From the NCBI GenBank assembly GCA_019096155.1, contig JAHCVI010000004.1, forward strand, positions 3,658,001 through 3,722,000: a stretch of DNA of 64,000 nt, written 5' to 3'. Below the pieces are notes generated by a model that saw only the letters and a list, made by a program, of their open reading frames with translations, was not told the origin of the DNA and made no database searches. Position numbers and translations under genes: made by a program. Shown one piece after another: positions 1 to 10,456 of the stretch. This DNA comes from Staphylotrichum longicolle. Lineage: Eukaryota > Ascomycota > Sordariomycetes > Sordariales > Chaetomiaceae. Every line of letters begins with the position of its first letter. Positions within the stretch are counted from its first letter, which is position 1.

Positions 1-466
1 AGGGGAAACAATGCTGTGGCAATCAATCCGTACAGTACGCTGGTGTCTTCCTTCGCTGGAGAACCGCGGCCAAACTCTTTGTTACCCCTCTGGCGCATGG
101 ACGGCTGTCCCAGGGCCGGCAGTCCTGTCTGACGATGTGTCAAGGCTGTATCCAGCTGTGTGTGGCTGTGTATTATTGATCGCAATCAATGAGGGAGAGT
201 ATAGGAATTGGGCATTATCAACACAGACTGCTTCAACTCCACAGACTCGACGTCGCGGAAAGTATCCCTCACTTCATCAGCCGCAACGTCTTGTTGATTT
301 GTTGACAGGTCGCCCCGTTAGCTTTTTCCGTCTGGTGGGCATGATGGTGTGGCAAGGCTCCTCTGCGTTGCCCTGAATCCTCCCTTGCTGGCAGGGAACT
401 GCCGTAACGCTGACTCCCTTGCATGTGGCTCATCAAGTATACCTGGCCTAACTGACACAACCATAG
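1..466. other. No complete gene; possible upstream intron of the ipa-type gene
   Basis: No reading frame here has recognisable protein features. The last 20 bases look like the 3' end of an intron: a CTAAC/CTGAC branch-point-like string near 447-455 followed by an AG at 465-466. A first exon of the next gene may therefore lie in or before this stretch, but none could be identified. Confidence 0.4.
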
Positions 467-2060
467 TCTATGGGCTCTCCGAGACGACCCCGTTTACTTC
501 TCCAACCAGTTGCTGATCCACAAAGAGCACTGCCAGGAGGTGATAACAGACACCAAAGGCAAGCCGCATCCCATCTTTAAGGATCTTAGTATCGACACGT
601 TCTGGGAGCGTGTTATTCGCAATGTCCTGCCGGGCGCACACGTTGAGCTCGACATCTTTTCGGAGCTGAGGCGCCAGCCTGAAGCGCTGAAGCGGCCCCA
701 GGAAAAGTGTGGAAGCCGTCTCTCGCCACTCGATAACCTCCCGGATGAATACCTGATTGCCATCTTGCGGCTCCGCTTCTATCTCAGCCAGATGGCAAAT
801 GAGTGGTTGAAAATTCTGAAAACGACAGTCGTCACGTCACCTCCGATGCGCAGCTTCTTTGTCTGTATGCCTGCTGAGAACCTCAACAACATCGTTGTGA
901 CGATGAAACCGGGCCTGAAGTTGGACGCGGTAGCAAAGGAACTGGTGTGGCTTCTATAGACTCTCTAGGAGGACGGGCAGAATCTTTTCTTTGTTCGACT
1001 GCCCATGGTCGTCGACGAGCTTGAGCGGCTGCTGCGCGCCGAACCACGGGCCCGAGATTTGGTCTCCGGCTACATTGCTGAGCGGATCGGCGACCTGTCG
1101 GTCCTCTGCGAGTGCCTCCGACAGCTCGACATCTACCAGCCGTGGGCCAACGGATATGAGAACGCGATGGTGGACCGGGAAGAGGGTATCAAGAAGGAGA
1201 TGGTAGCATGGAGGGGAGGTTGGGCCGGCCTCCACACCACCATGAAGTCGCGAGCCATGATTGTGAACTTCAAACTCGCCGAGCCATCCGACAAGCGGTT
1301 CTTCTACCCGACCGAGAAGCGCCGCACCAAGGAGACGGTGGACGCACTGCGGCAGGTGGAAGCGAACCTCGACGCCTTTTGGGACAAGTTCGACAAGTGC
1401 CTCCAGGCCAAAGAAGGCGACATCAACAAGACGGCGCTACGCAAGCTCTTGTCCCAGGGACGCACTCTCCAACGAACGCCAGAATGGGTCGCGCCCCCGG
1501 TACCCGCGGAGAAAGCGAAGGGGACCAGGCCTGCCGTGCTTCAATCCGAAAGCGACGTCATCTACCGACCTTTGTCCACGCTCTACTTTGACCTCGGAGC
1601 CTCCTACACCCCCGCGCCCGCCGCAACCCCTCAGCCAAAGACCAAAGTCAAAACCCGCGGCCCAGCCCACCCTTCCTCAGATCCCGAGACAACCCAACAG
1701 CAGCAGCAGCAACTCGCAACCGCGCTCGGCGACCTCTCGCTTGACGAACAACCCACCATCCCCGTCGACCCCCGCGCCCTCAAGGTCTTCCGAGCCCTCT
1801 TCTTCCAGCCCGCCGTGACCTCGGCGCCAGGGGAGGTGTCCTGGAACGACTTTCTGCACGCCATGACCAGCACCGGGTTCCGCACCGAGAAGCTGTACGG
1901 GTCGGTGTGGCACTTCCAGCCGCCTTCGACGCTGGACGTGGAACGCAGCATCCAGTTCCACGAGCCGCATCCCGTCGGCAAGATCCCGTTCACCACGGCG
2001 AGGCGGATCGGGAGGCGGTTGGCGAGGGCGTATGGGTGGGGTGGGGGGATGTTTTTTTGA
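467..2060 (+). pseudogene. Fungal 'ipa'-type protein with HicA-like C-terminal domain, disrupted
   Basis: Two stretches in one frame (467-956 and 969-2060) together resemble a multi-copy family of fungal hypothetical proteins often labelled 'ipa protein'. Homology-like sequence starts at about 468, where an intron acceptor (AG 465-466) is plausible, so the 5' end is missing or upstream. TAG codons at 957-959 and 966-968 separate the halves. Local shifts of one base in each direction would restore a smooth reading, suggesting two compensating small indels, either mutation or sequence error. The N-terminal part is helical. The middle (about 1590-1740) is Pro/Gln-rich with a CAG run. The last 90 residues carry a GF..GS.W.F pattern, then HEPHP, then GRRLARAYGW. 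That order is like HicA-type small dsRBD-fold domains with a catalytic His; this assignment is inference from pattern only. Confidence 0.6.
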
Positions 2061-2378
2061 GGGGAAGGATTAGGGGGGGGGGGTGGTGTTGGACAGTTGG
2101 ATCACGGAGTGTTGGGTAAGGTGTGCGAGGGCTCTTCCTCTGAGAGGACTTTAGTCAACCTCAGCCTGGTCGGCACAGTCAACATGGGAAGAGACGGGCT
2201 CGCTGAACTTTGAACTCGAGCCTGCCCCGTTAAGCCCGACAAAGCCATGGCGACAGCCACAAGTTTGAAGTGAAAGTAAGACTGAAGACATTCAACCGGC
2301 TAAGAATCGAGGTACACAGATTTTCTGCGATCAAATATCCTTTGCAGCAATACGCGTAGGTCCCGAGGTACCTTTGGG
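2061..2378. other. Intergenic region between convergent genes
   Basis: This stretch lies between the 3' ends of the ipa-type gene and the GTPase gene. It begins with a run of G (2071-2082). No gene, RNA or repeat was recognised. Confidence 0.5.
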
Positions 2379-5300
2379 CTACGCAGTCCCAACCGTCACT
2401 CGGATGCGTTCGATTGCCTGCACCGCGCTTCGAACCTCGTCCGCCACGCGAGCCCTGAATGCCGGGTCCCTCTCACTCTCCAGTGCAATATTCTCGCTCC
2501 TGACCATGTCCAAGGTGCCCTCAATGCCACGAAGATGGTCCTGGACCAAGGCCCATGCGTCTGTTTCGAGCTGCGTGGCCAAGTCCTCAAACTTGTTCTT
2601 GAACTTGCTCATGACTTCCGTGAAGAGCTGCTCGTTGCGTAGAGCCCCGTTTATGATGCTCTTTTTGCGTCCCCAGCTTCCCCCACCTGCAAGCACAGAC
2701 GCGTTAGATAGGAATAAAGACAGACAGGGGTTTTAGTTTCAACCCTCTTACCGGACTCGCGGTTGGCGCTCGAATATGAGGCTTCCATGCCCTGTCCAAA
2801 ATAAGCCGTTCGCAGTCCGGTCAGCGCATTGGTTCGGAGTTTCCTGGAAGATGTCAGCCTCACAGCTTAACAAAAAGACGGGCAGTCCCGTCTTACTGAA
2901 GGTCTGCCTCGAAATTGGCGTTGAGGTCCTCAAGCCGCCTGGCGAGGATTCGTCGGCTGGATATCAGTGCAGTCCGGAGCGGACGACGAGTCGACTCTGG
3001 GAATTCTTCCCGCGCATGGTCTATTGCGTGGGCATCTTTCAGTTAGAGAAAGTTTTGGGGGGACAGATGGGCAAGAGGTTTGGGAGTGCCGAGACTGACC
3101 AATGTAACGGCTGATAGCTTCATTGGAAGCTGCGCGGATCGACGCAATCGGCTGTTGGATTTGGCGATGGACCTCTCCTTGAAGGTGACTCCATGGCTGA
3201 TCGAGATCTCTGTTCATGGTCGCCATTGCTTCCTCATTCCAGCAATGATAACCCGCCGTTTCCGTGAAGTGGGTTCCGTACTGTCTGCAAAACGCAGCAT
3301 AAGTTCCTTGAGCAAGCACCGCTGGGGTTAGCACCAGTTCCGAGTGGTTGTGAACCACGTAGCTACTTCTGGCTTACCGTGATGCCACTGTGTTGGCCTT
3401 GATTAGCAAACAAGTAGGTTTACTGGAGAGGCCCAACGTTGAGCGGGGCACGGAGGACTTACACCCGACCAAATCTCACCAGCTCGAATGGCACCCTCTG
3501 ACCACTGGCGAATTCGGCGCTCTAATTTAACACAGTTAGAGGGCTGAAACGACAGGTATAAATAGGCAACAGCAAGGGGTTACAAACTGACGTTGATACA
3601 CTCTCTCAAAAAAGGCGTCTGTCAGCCCCTGAGCCAGGTCGTTGAGAGAGGATTCGTTTCCGACGAGTCGCTGGTGATCACACACACATCTTAGCATGAT
3701 CTTCCGCAGTCAGGCTCCTCCTCTCACAGCCGCCTCCTTACCGTCCGGAGGCTGTCCCCAAACCCATCGAGAGCCTCCCGTACAGCTTGCTTCTTCTCCG
3801 CGTCGGCGGTTCCCGCTCCGCTGTCGACCCAGAGCTCGATGCTGCTGAGCAGCTTCGGGATGTCGTCCCGGACATACGCGGTCGCGAGCCGGAGCTGGCT
3901 CTCCGATACCAGCGCCATGCAATGCCTCCGGATGGCGATGATGCCACTCAGCTCGAGGAAACGAATGGCTCGATCTCGTGATCTCAGGTGGCGATTCTCC
4001 CAGTAGAGAACGTTGCTGGCACAGAACACGTGCAGGTCGCCTCCTTGGATGTCGTTCCGGTAAAGATGGTGCAATTCGGACTGCACAAGGGCGTTGCGTG
4101 TTGTGATCAGATGCCGTTGCAGTCTATGATGAGTTGGATAGTAAGTAAATGTCCGCCAAGCTGCTGGAGCTGAACTCACTCAAACTTGTGATTTTTGACT
4201 CTGTCTCTAAATTGAGGGACTTATCAGCATCCACCTCAAGCGCAAGATGTGTTGGTGCGGTACGTACTTCAGTTGGTCGAGCTCTTCGTAAAGACACTCC
4301 TTCTCGAACTTCTCGTCGTCTTCGATTTCGTCTCCGAGCTCCCTCAGCTCATCTAAGCGGTCTCGAATTGTTGAAGATTCCTCCTCTGCCGTGGCCAAGT
4401 TGTCAATCCGTCTTTGGATTCTACTTGCCTCTGCACCGCCCCAGTCCCGCAGCGCTTCGTCCGCACGAATATCCTAGAGTTAGTTCATGTGTAAGCCTCC
4501 CTTTTTTTTCTTTTTTCTTTTTTGGAAAGCGCACGGAAGCAACGTGCCGCCATATGATCGACTTACATCGGACTTGGTGCAGATGATGCTGACATTGGAC
4601 AATCTGGCTTGTCGAGCCAGATCAAAAACCTTCTTGACCCCTTCGTCCGACCTGGCTCGTCCGATGGCGCAGATCGCGAAGATCTCATCACATTTGAGAA
4701 GGTACCGTTCCGTGATGTTTTGACGAGCCGTATTCAAGTCACGCAGGCCTTGGTTCAGCGTGTCAGTCACGAAAACCCCCACGGGGGAGAAACCCGAGTT
4801 CGGAACTGGGAACGATCATACCAGGAAGGTCCACCAGGACGAGACCCTTACTGAGGATATACGCATCGAGGAACACTCTACGGCCGTGTGAGTCAGCTAT
4901 CTCGAGTTCTCGTACGTCTTGAAAGCAAGAAACAACCGACGTACCTGATCTTTTTGATGTAAGGCCAAGCTTCGGGGCCTTGGGCGTCCCCACTGACAGA
5001 CGTGAGGCTCATCAATAAGTCGGAACACTCTTCCAGCGAGTCCTTGACAATCATGCCGTCAGCGGCATGGATAGAACGCAAAGTCATTGCCCGCCGAGGA
5101 GTGTATCGACAATGCCTCCGTAGAGAGGAAGCCGCGCCTGCACCAGTCCCCAAACATGGCCTTGAATGTGTCTTTGGCCAACTTCGCCTGGTCCGCCCAA
5201 TGTTTTCTCTCGTTTTCAGACTCCATGGTGGCTGAGTGGAAGTGATTGTGGCGGTACGCATCCAACATCTTGCGCAGCTGCTCTTTGAGGTCGGCCTCCG

Positions 5301-6376
5301 TAAACAGCACCACGTCAATAGCAAAGTTGGGACGGTCGTGGTAACGGTATTCAGTAACGACGCAGGTGCACGCAGTTCCGCCGTTGCTCTGATGGTTAAA
5401 AGTCAGTAGGCCTTTCCAGCTATCAGGGGAGGCGAGCGCCAACACCCGGACTGGGAACTCTACTCACTGCTCGGGCCAAGTTGCGGTAATCCAGCAGCGA
5501 GTTTAACAGACTGCTCTTGCCTAACCATGAGAAACACGGAATTCACACGGTCAGTTTGCCGTCATCACAAAACAAACCGAATTATCGGGGAGAGTTTCAA
5601 TTCTGAAGTTGACAAGACATAAAAGAATGGGTGAATGACATACCGACTCCGGAATCACCAACCAGACCCACCGTCCGGGTCGGCAGGCATTTGAAGCGAG
5701 CCAGCTCATTAGCCCTGTCGCGGAGCGTCTTCATCATGGAGTCCGGCTCAAGATGCAGACTGCTGCTTTCGAGCACACCAGCCAGCTGACCCATCAGGGA
5801 CTTGGCGTCTGCGAGCGACCGCTGAAACCCAGGCGCGTTGAACCGATCGCCCAGCAGCGTTTCCTGCCTCACATCGTATGGTATCTGGTTGGCAGACGAG
5901 GACCGTCTGTGTCCCGCAGAAAGCCGCGGGGACCCACGAGGGAGAAGGAGTGGCGTTTGGTTTGGGGACGGTGTCCTGGCACTAGGAAATGCACCCCGTA
6001 GATTGTACGGACCAAATCCAACTGCCGGTGACGGGCTCGTGGAGCCGCGGAGGCGGAGCTCGCGAAGGCCGTCGTCGATACTCCCAACGTCACCGTTTTT
6101 ACGCCGCGGGGAAGAGGAGCTTGGGTGCCCTGGATTCGGAACGTGGAAGCCGAAACCAGAAACCGTGCCTTGGCTGCTGATCGAGATGGACGGGGTAGGG
6201 GAGTTGCTTGTCTCTTCGGTGCGCAATCTATCGTATTCAACCGATGGAATCGGATTGTCTGGCCCGAGTGGTTGACTCCGTGAGGGGTCGCCAGACTCGG
6301 GATGGAATGGGTCACGACGCTTGCCTCTTGTCAGTATCCCATGAGCTCTGCGCGATGCCTCATCCTCTGAGGCTGT
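2379..6376 (-). CDS. Large dynamin-like P-loop GTPase (DUF7605 / nuclear GTPase-like)
   Basis: A multi-exon gene for a GTPase of about 1000 residues. The N-terminus (6376-5800) is Ser/Pro-rich and probably disordered. The G1 motif GDSGVGKSS is assembled across an intron (5521-5643): the exon ending at 5644 supplies GDSGV and the exon from 5520 supplies GKSSLLNSLLD. Next come a switch region (NGGTACTCVV, near 5370), the G3 motif VDLPG (near 4830) and the G4 motif TKSD (near 4570). Acidic coiled-coil segments follow (4398-4207), then a long helical C-terminal half (4179-3724, 3358-2930, 2850-2379) ending at TAG 2379-2381. Motif order and size fit the fungal dynamin_N/DUF7605 proteins related to vertebrate SLIP-GC. 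The true start was not found; the frame is open up to 6376 and a short 5' exon is likely. A one-base frame change near 5065 is either an unrecognised small intron or an indel. Confidence 0.75.
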
Positions 6377-8145
6377 TCACAGCACTACAACAAAATGGCG
6401 GCGGGAGGTGGCTCTTACAACTCTGACCATGATGCGAAATACTGGACTGTGTCAATGAGGTCCCAAAAACGCTGCAGTAAGGTACGGTAGATAGACTGAT
6501 GAGTTGAGCTCGTGCACAAATCACGATTGATAGTCAGACTGAGATGAGATTAGATGCAATATGAAGATACGGTCCGGGCCGGAGGAGCTCTCTTTTGAGC
6601 TCTCTTTTTAAACATCCATGATGGGAGAGGAGGCTGTGTCTTGGCCTGGCGAGGGGGACGCTGCAGTGTCTCATGCATGCGCTGTGCTAATGCAGACCAA
6701 CAGACCCGGTATCTAGCGCCAACGAGAGCTGGACATTCAAGTGTCTCACGCGTGCCGAAACTGCCAGCTCAGAGTCTCAACTTCCCAAGGGAGTCTTGTG
6801 CACAGCCCTTTTTGCCTGAAAACTTTCACAGTGCATGATGCTGGTAGGTGAGCGGCCGCCAAAGGTGAGGCAGGTTGGGCCTCGGCTGAGCCACACGCGA
6901 CGTTGTGTGCGGCAACTGAATCCCCTCGATCCCTTAGCGCCCGCCAAAGAAGACCGGACGGTGGGCTGACTTAGGGGGTCAAGCAGGGTGCCAAAAGCAT
7001 CACAAACTTGCGGAGATCGATCAGGGGGGTGTCTGCACCTGCGCAAAGGCGCAGAAAACGCAGCACGTCACCGGGTTGTTGGTTCCAAAGCATGCTCGTT
7101 GAACAACATGATTGGTTCGTTTACATAGGCCGTGACCAGTTGGTGCTTGGCTGAGGTGGCGCCTAGCGGTCCAGCGGAGGTTGAAGCCCGGGATATTCGA
7201 CGAGTGGGCTGCCTGCCGCGCATGTCCACCCAGCTCTCAACCCAGCCGAGTGAGGCGGGAGGTCCTCACATGTGTCTGTGACCGCAGCGACAAGGGTCGG
7301 TCCGCCTTCTTCAACGCCTGCCGCGGCTGTCTCCTCAGGACGGGCACCAACAGGACTTTGCGAGGATGAACAAGCTGTAACTACTGGCTCTGCCGTAACC
7401 CGGGAGGCAGCCAATGAATCGGACACCACCACCGCGGCCTCTGGAACGAGTTGCCAAGGCCTCTCGATCACTACTGCTCCGCTGAGCCCTACGACTATGG
7501 CAAACCCGTCGTTTGCAGCGCATCTCAATCAAGGATCCCGGACGGTATAAGTGGGCTGGGCATGTTGATGGTTTCGAGAATTGTTGATGGGCTGAGCTAG
7601 CATGAGAGTTCGGGGTTTGTACTGGCCATGAGGATCTAATGTTTCACTATCTATGAACGGATCGAGAAGGTAGGTACCTGACCCTACCTGTTGTTCTCGA
7701 CTGTAAGGAGTATCTCTGAGTTTCCTCACTGTATCATGTTGATGGATAACGAAGCACCTCGAGAGTCAGGTTGTATGGTTTTTTATCGCAAGGACTTGCT
7801 TGACCGCTCATTGGTTGGCACAAGTTTTTGACTCCAGAAGAGAGGAACCCATGGTCAACTGAAAGTTTGTACTGCAAACCAGCGCGTCGGTATCTTACGC
7901 ATCGAGCAATCTGAGAGAGAAATGACCCCTTGCACACTCAGAGACGGTGGCAGCTTAGCCGCTGATGAAGTCCAGAAGGTCGGCGGGAACATTCAAGAGG
8001 TTCGTTACATTCTCCTCGGTAACGGCGCCCCATTTCGGCCGCTTGAGTGACGCCCTGTGTACTGACGGACTTTGTGAAGCGCTTTCGTTTGGGAAAGCGA
8101 TGGGTTTCGGCTGTGGGAACACATTGCAACCACTATCGCAACGTT
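6377..8145. other. Long gene-poor stretch
   Basis: No coding region could be supported in these 1.8 kb. It should contain the promoter of the divergent GTPase and upstream sequence of the kinase-like gene. A small inverted repeat (GGTAGG...CCTACC) lies near 7670-7690. A Thr/Ala-rich open frame around 7272-7550 has no ATG start or recognisable motif. Confidence 0.4.
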
Positions 8146-8725
8146 ATGCGGCTCCAGATACAGCCCAGCCTGTTTGACCGCCTTATCTCCTGGCTCCTCC
8201 AGCGTCTGCCTTTGGTGTTGCATCCGATCCTTCAATCCAAGTTTCCAGAATGGTTCCTCCCGCCGCAGATTGTGCTCAAAAGGCAGAAAATCAATTGGGA
8301 CGAGGAGTTCGACAACGAAAAGCACATCTACGCAACCCTGGCACCGCTCCAGGGCAAGGTCATCCCCATCTGCTACGGCGAGGCCCAATGTGCTGCAACA
8401 GGCACCACTGGGACTAGGGCGCTCGTCTTGTCTGATGTTGGGGGCGTATGCTTGAGCGAGGACGCGGCCAAAGGGTTTGACGTGGCACAGCTAGAGGCCA
8501 TGCTCGAGGAGTTCTTCCGCGCCCTTGCTGAGCTCAAAGTCGCGCACGACGACTTCAAGCTCGACAATTACCGCCTCGTCGGGGACAAAATCATTGTCAT
8601 CGACTTCGACAGCTCGTACGTTTTTTGAGACGGAGGTTCCCCATTTTGTGACCTTTCGCAGCGTCAAGTTTGTTTCGAGATTGTATAATAATGTCCATCG
8701 CGGTGGGGCGAGGATGAAGTGGTGA
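8146..8725 (+). CDS. Small protein-kinase-like protein
   Basis: First in-frame ATG is 8146. Exon 1 (8146-8615) and exon 2 (8662-8725) are joined across a 46-bp intron (GTACGT...TCGCAG), giving 177 residues. The protein looks like the C-terminal half of a kinase fold: an alphaC-like segment with Glu (EEFDNEKHIYATL), a hinge-like LVLSDVGG, the catalytic loop HDDFKLDN (about residue 134) with Asp and Asn, and VIDFDSS where the DFG motif is expected. This matches the short fungal 'protein kinase-like domain' proteins. No Gly-rich loop or VAIK Lys is evident, so either an upstream exon is missing or the protein is a truncated or pseudo-kinase. The frame is open upstream to about 8047 but without ATG. 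The 3' part of the gene is duplicated in diverged form 1.2 kb downstream. Confidence 0.6.
8614..8700 (+). repeat. Diverged direct repeat, copy 1 (3' end of kinase-like gene)
   Basis: This stretch covers the intron and second exon of the kinase-like gene. It aligns almost end to end with 9819-9905. The best shared block is a 17-base perfect match centred on TTTGTTTCGAGATTG, with flanking similarity from TCGTAC at the left to TCCATCG at the right. Confidence 0.7.
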
Positions 8726-9401
8726 CGATGGCAGGCAATTTCCAAGGACCACCTAACGTTCGCCCTTATTCAAGTCTTTGGTTGGCTCCGCAAAAACAAG
8801 CCATAATTGGGTCCCGAATAAACAGAAAACACAGTATGAAAGACAATGGCACAAGGCAGCACGGTCGATTGAGAAGAGAAACGGCCGTATCTTGGATGAA
8901 GATTGTTAGATCTTGGCGTACGCAGAAGTGATGCCAGCTGAACGCCTCCGCCGCATTGCCGACCACCCTTGCCCCATCATGATTGACTCTTGTTTCTTGC
9001 TGGGAATGTGTGGACTATGTCACCCGAATTGGTTAAGTTTCTTGCTTCACTCCTAACCTGCTGAGTGACGAAAGAACATGGCCCAATGCAGGGCAGTCGG
9101 CACACCGAGGCGTCATCAACTTCCCGTCCAGTAGACAGGTGTCGGCCTGCCGAAGATCGTTTAGCTTCGTTGCAGGCAACCCTTAGCTGATGAGGGTTGT
9201 TTCACTTCATTGGGAGACCAACGCTCGGCTGGTGCGGGCGCTGGTTAGATGCCGGTGTTTGTGACGGTGGGTGAAAATAAAAGCAGGCCCCGAATCTCTC
9301 GTTCTCTTCGGGCCAGCTCGACTCGATTCCACCATATCCATCATCTAACACACACCAAAGACCAACCCCAGCTTCTTAAGCACTTGTATCTCCCAACCAA
9401 A
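8726..9401. other. Intergenic / upstream region of the eight-cysteine protein gene
   Basis: No gene recognised. An A-rich TATA-like element (AAAATAAAAG, about 9275-9284) lies roughly 120 bp before the downstream ATG and may be its core promoter. A C/T-rich leader follows. Confidence 0.4.
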
Positions 9402-9759
9402 ATGCAGATCTCTCGCATCTTCACCTGCCTAGCCCTGGCCATGAACACCGGTGCCCTCCCGGCCGCAGAGGGCAAAGACCTGATGGCTCCGCGTCAAGAA
9501 AATGGGACTTGTCGCCAGAACCAGAGCCTCTTTTGCTGCGCACCCCCCGACTTCAACTGCACCCCTTACGTCGACGGCCAGGAGTGCGACGGCCTCGTCA
9601 TCTGCTGCAGAAACAATTATGCCCCGGTTAGTCGTCCAGATGGGGCAGCCGAAACAAACTCGTGAGACGCTGACAGCTTTATAACTTAACCAGGGCATTA
9701 TCCTCACCCTGGACCTTTGCCTCCCGATTTTCTCTGTCAAGTTTATTCTTTCTCCCTAA
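9402..9759 (+). CDS. Small secreted eight-cysteine, hydrophobin-like protein
   Basis: ATG at 9402; exons 9402-9626 and 9694-9759 flank a 67-bp intron (GTTAGT donor, CTGAC branch point, AACCAG acceptor), giving 96 residues. The N-terminus is a signal peptide (MQISRIFTCLALAMNTGALP). The mature part has eight cysteines in the order C-x7-CC-x6-C-x8-C-x5-CC-x14-C, the hydrophobin arrangement with two CC pairs. The eighth Cys appears only in the spliced form; without splicing the frame ends at TGA 9663-9665. The CC-to-C spacing of 6 is shorter than in typical class I or II hydrophobins, so this may be a distant hydrophobin-like or other small secreted Cys-rich protein. If a hydrophobin, it would act at the cell surface or outside the cell as an amphipathic coat. 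Confidence 0.6.
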
Positions 9760-10456
9760 CTCCAGCAGTTTAGAGTTCTGAAAGGTGCGGGCATCTAGTA
9801 GGAAAAGGAAGAGCAAAGTCGTACATTTTTCAAGATGGAGGGCCCCCGATTCCGTCACTTTCCACGCCGTCAGTTTGTTTCGAGATTGTTCTGCAATCTC
9901 CATCGGGAAAGGAAAGGGGGCCGGTGGAGGGGGGTTGGTCACAGGAAAACGGCCTTGACAAGCTCCCCTTGATCTTGGCAATGGTTAGGTACCCTGGAAC
10001 AGAGAGTCTCCTTTGTATTCAACCGCCACTCGTTGACGCTCTTCTCTTGATCAATACAACGAATTACCCCAGTTGCCAGGCCACAAAACTATCGACCCAA
10101 TCACCGCTCTTATCCGTATTGTGACGGCACACCCCCTCCTGTGCCGCGCCTGCCGCCCTTTGCTGTCCATTCGGCGAGTGTCTGTTCGGCGATAGCGACC
10201 TTCTGTGGCACAGAGTGCTGCCGCTGCAGCTGCTGCACCACGAGCAGAAACAAGTCGCGCGTTTTCGACGACACCACCACCACTGCAAACCACATCCTAC
10301 CCGCTCCTGAGCTTTTGCAGACATAAATCCAACGCATTCAGCCGCTCCGCCGATATGTGCTTGAGGGGTGGTGCCTCCTGCATTTCGGGGAGGGCTGAAG
10401 GTCGTGGCTTAGGGAAATGTCTCGGGAAAGACCGGGGTGTGTGGGGGAGAAGGGCT
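9760..10456. other. Intergenic region between two 3' ends
   Basis: This region contains the second copy of the kinase 3'-end repeat (9819-9905). The remainder shows no recognisable gene; a long forward frame that begins here is antisense to the zinc-finger gene. Confidence 0.4.
9819..9905 (+). repeat. Diverged direct repeat, copy 2 (remnant of kinase 3' end)
   Basis: Similar along its length to 8614-8700. It keeps a GTAC at the position of the kinase intron donor and the TTTGTTTCGAGATTG core, but no coding function is visible. It is probably the remnant of a local duplication. Confidence 0.65.

Noticed and set aside
7272..7550. Thr/Ala/Ser-rich forward frame of 92 residues
   Set aside because: No ATG start, no signal peptide or motif; judged noncoding.
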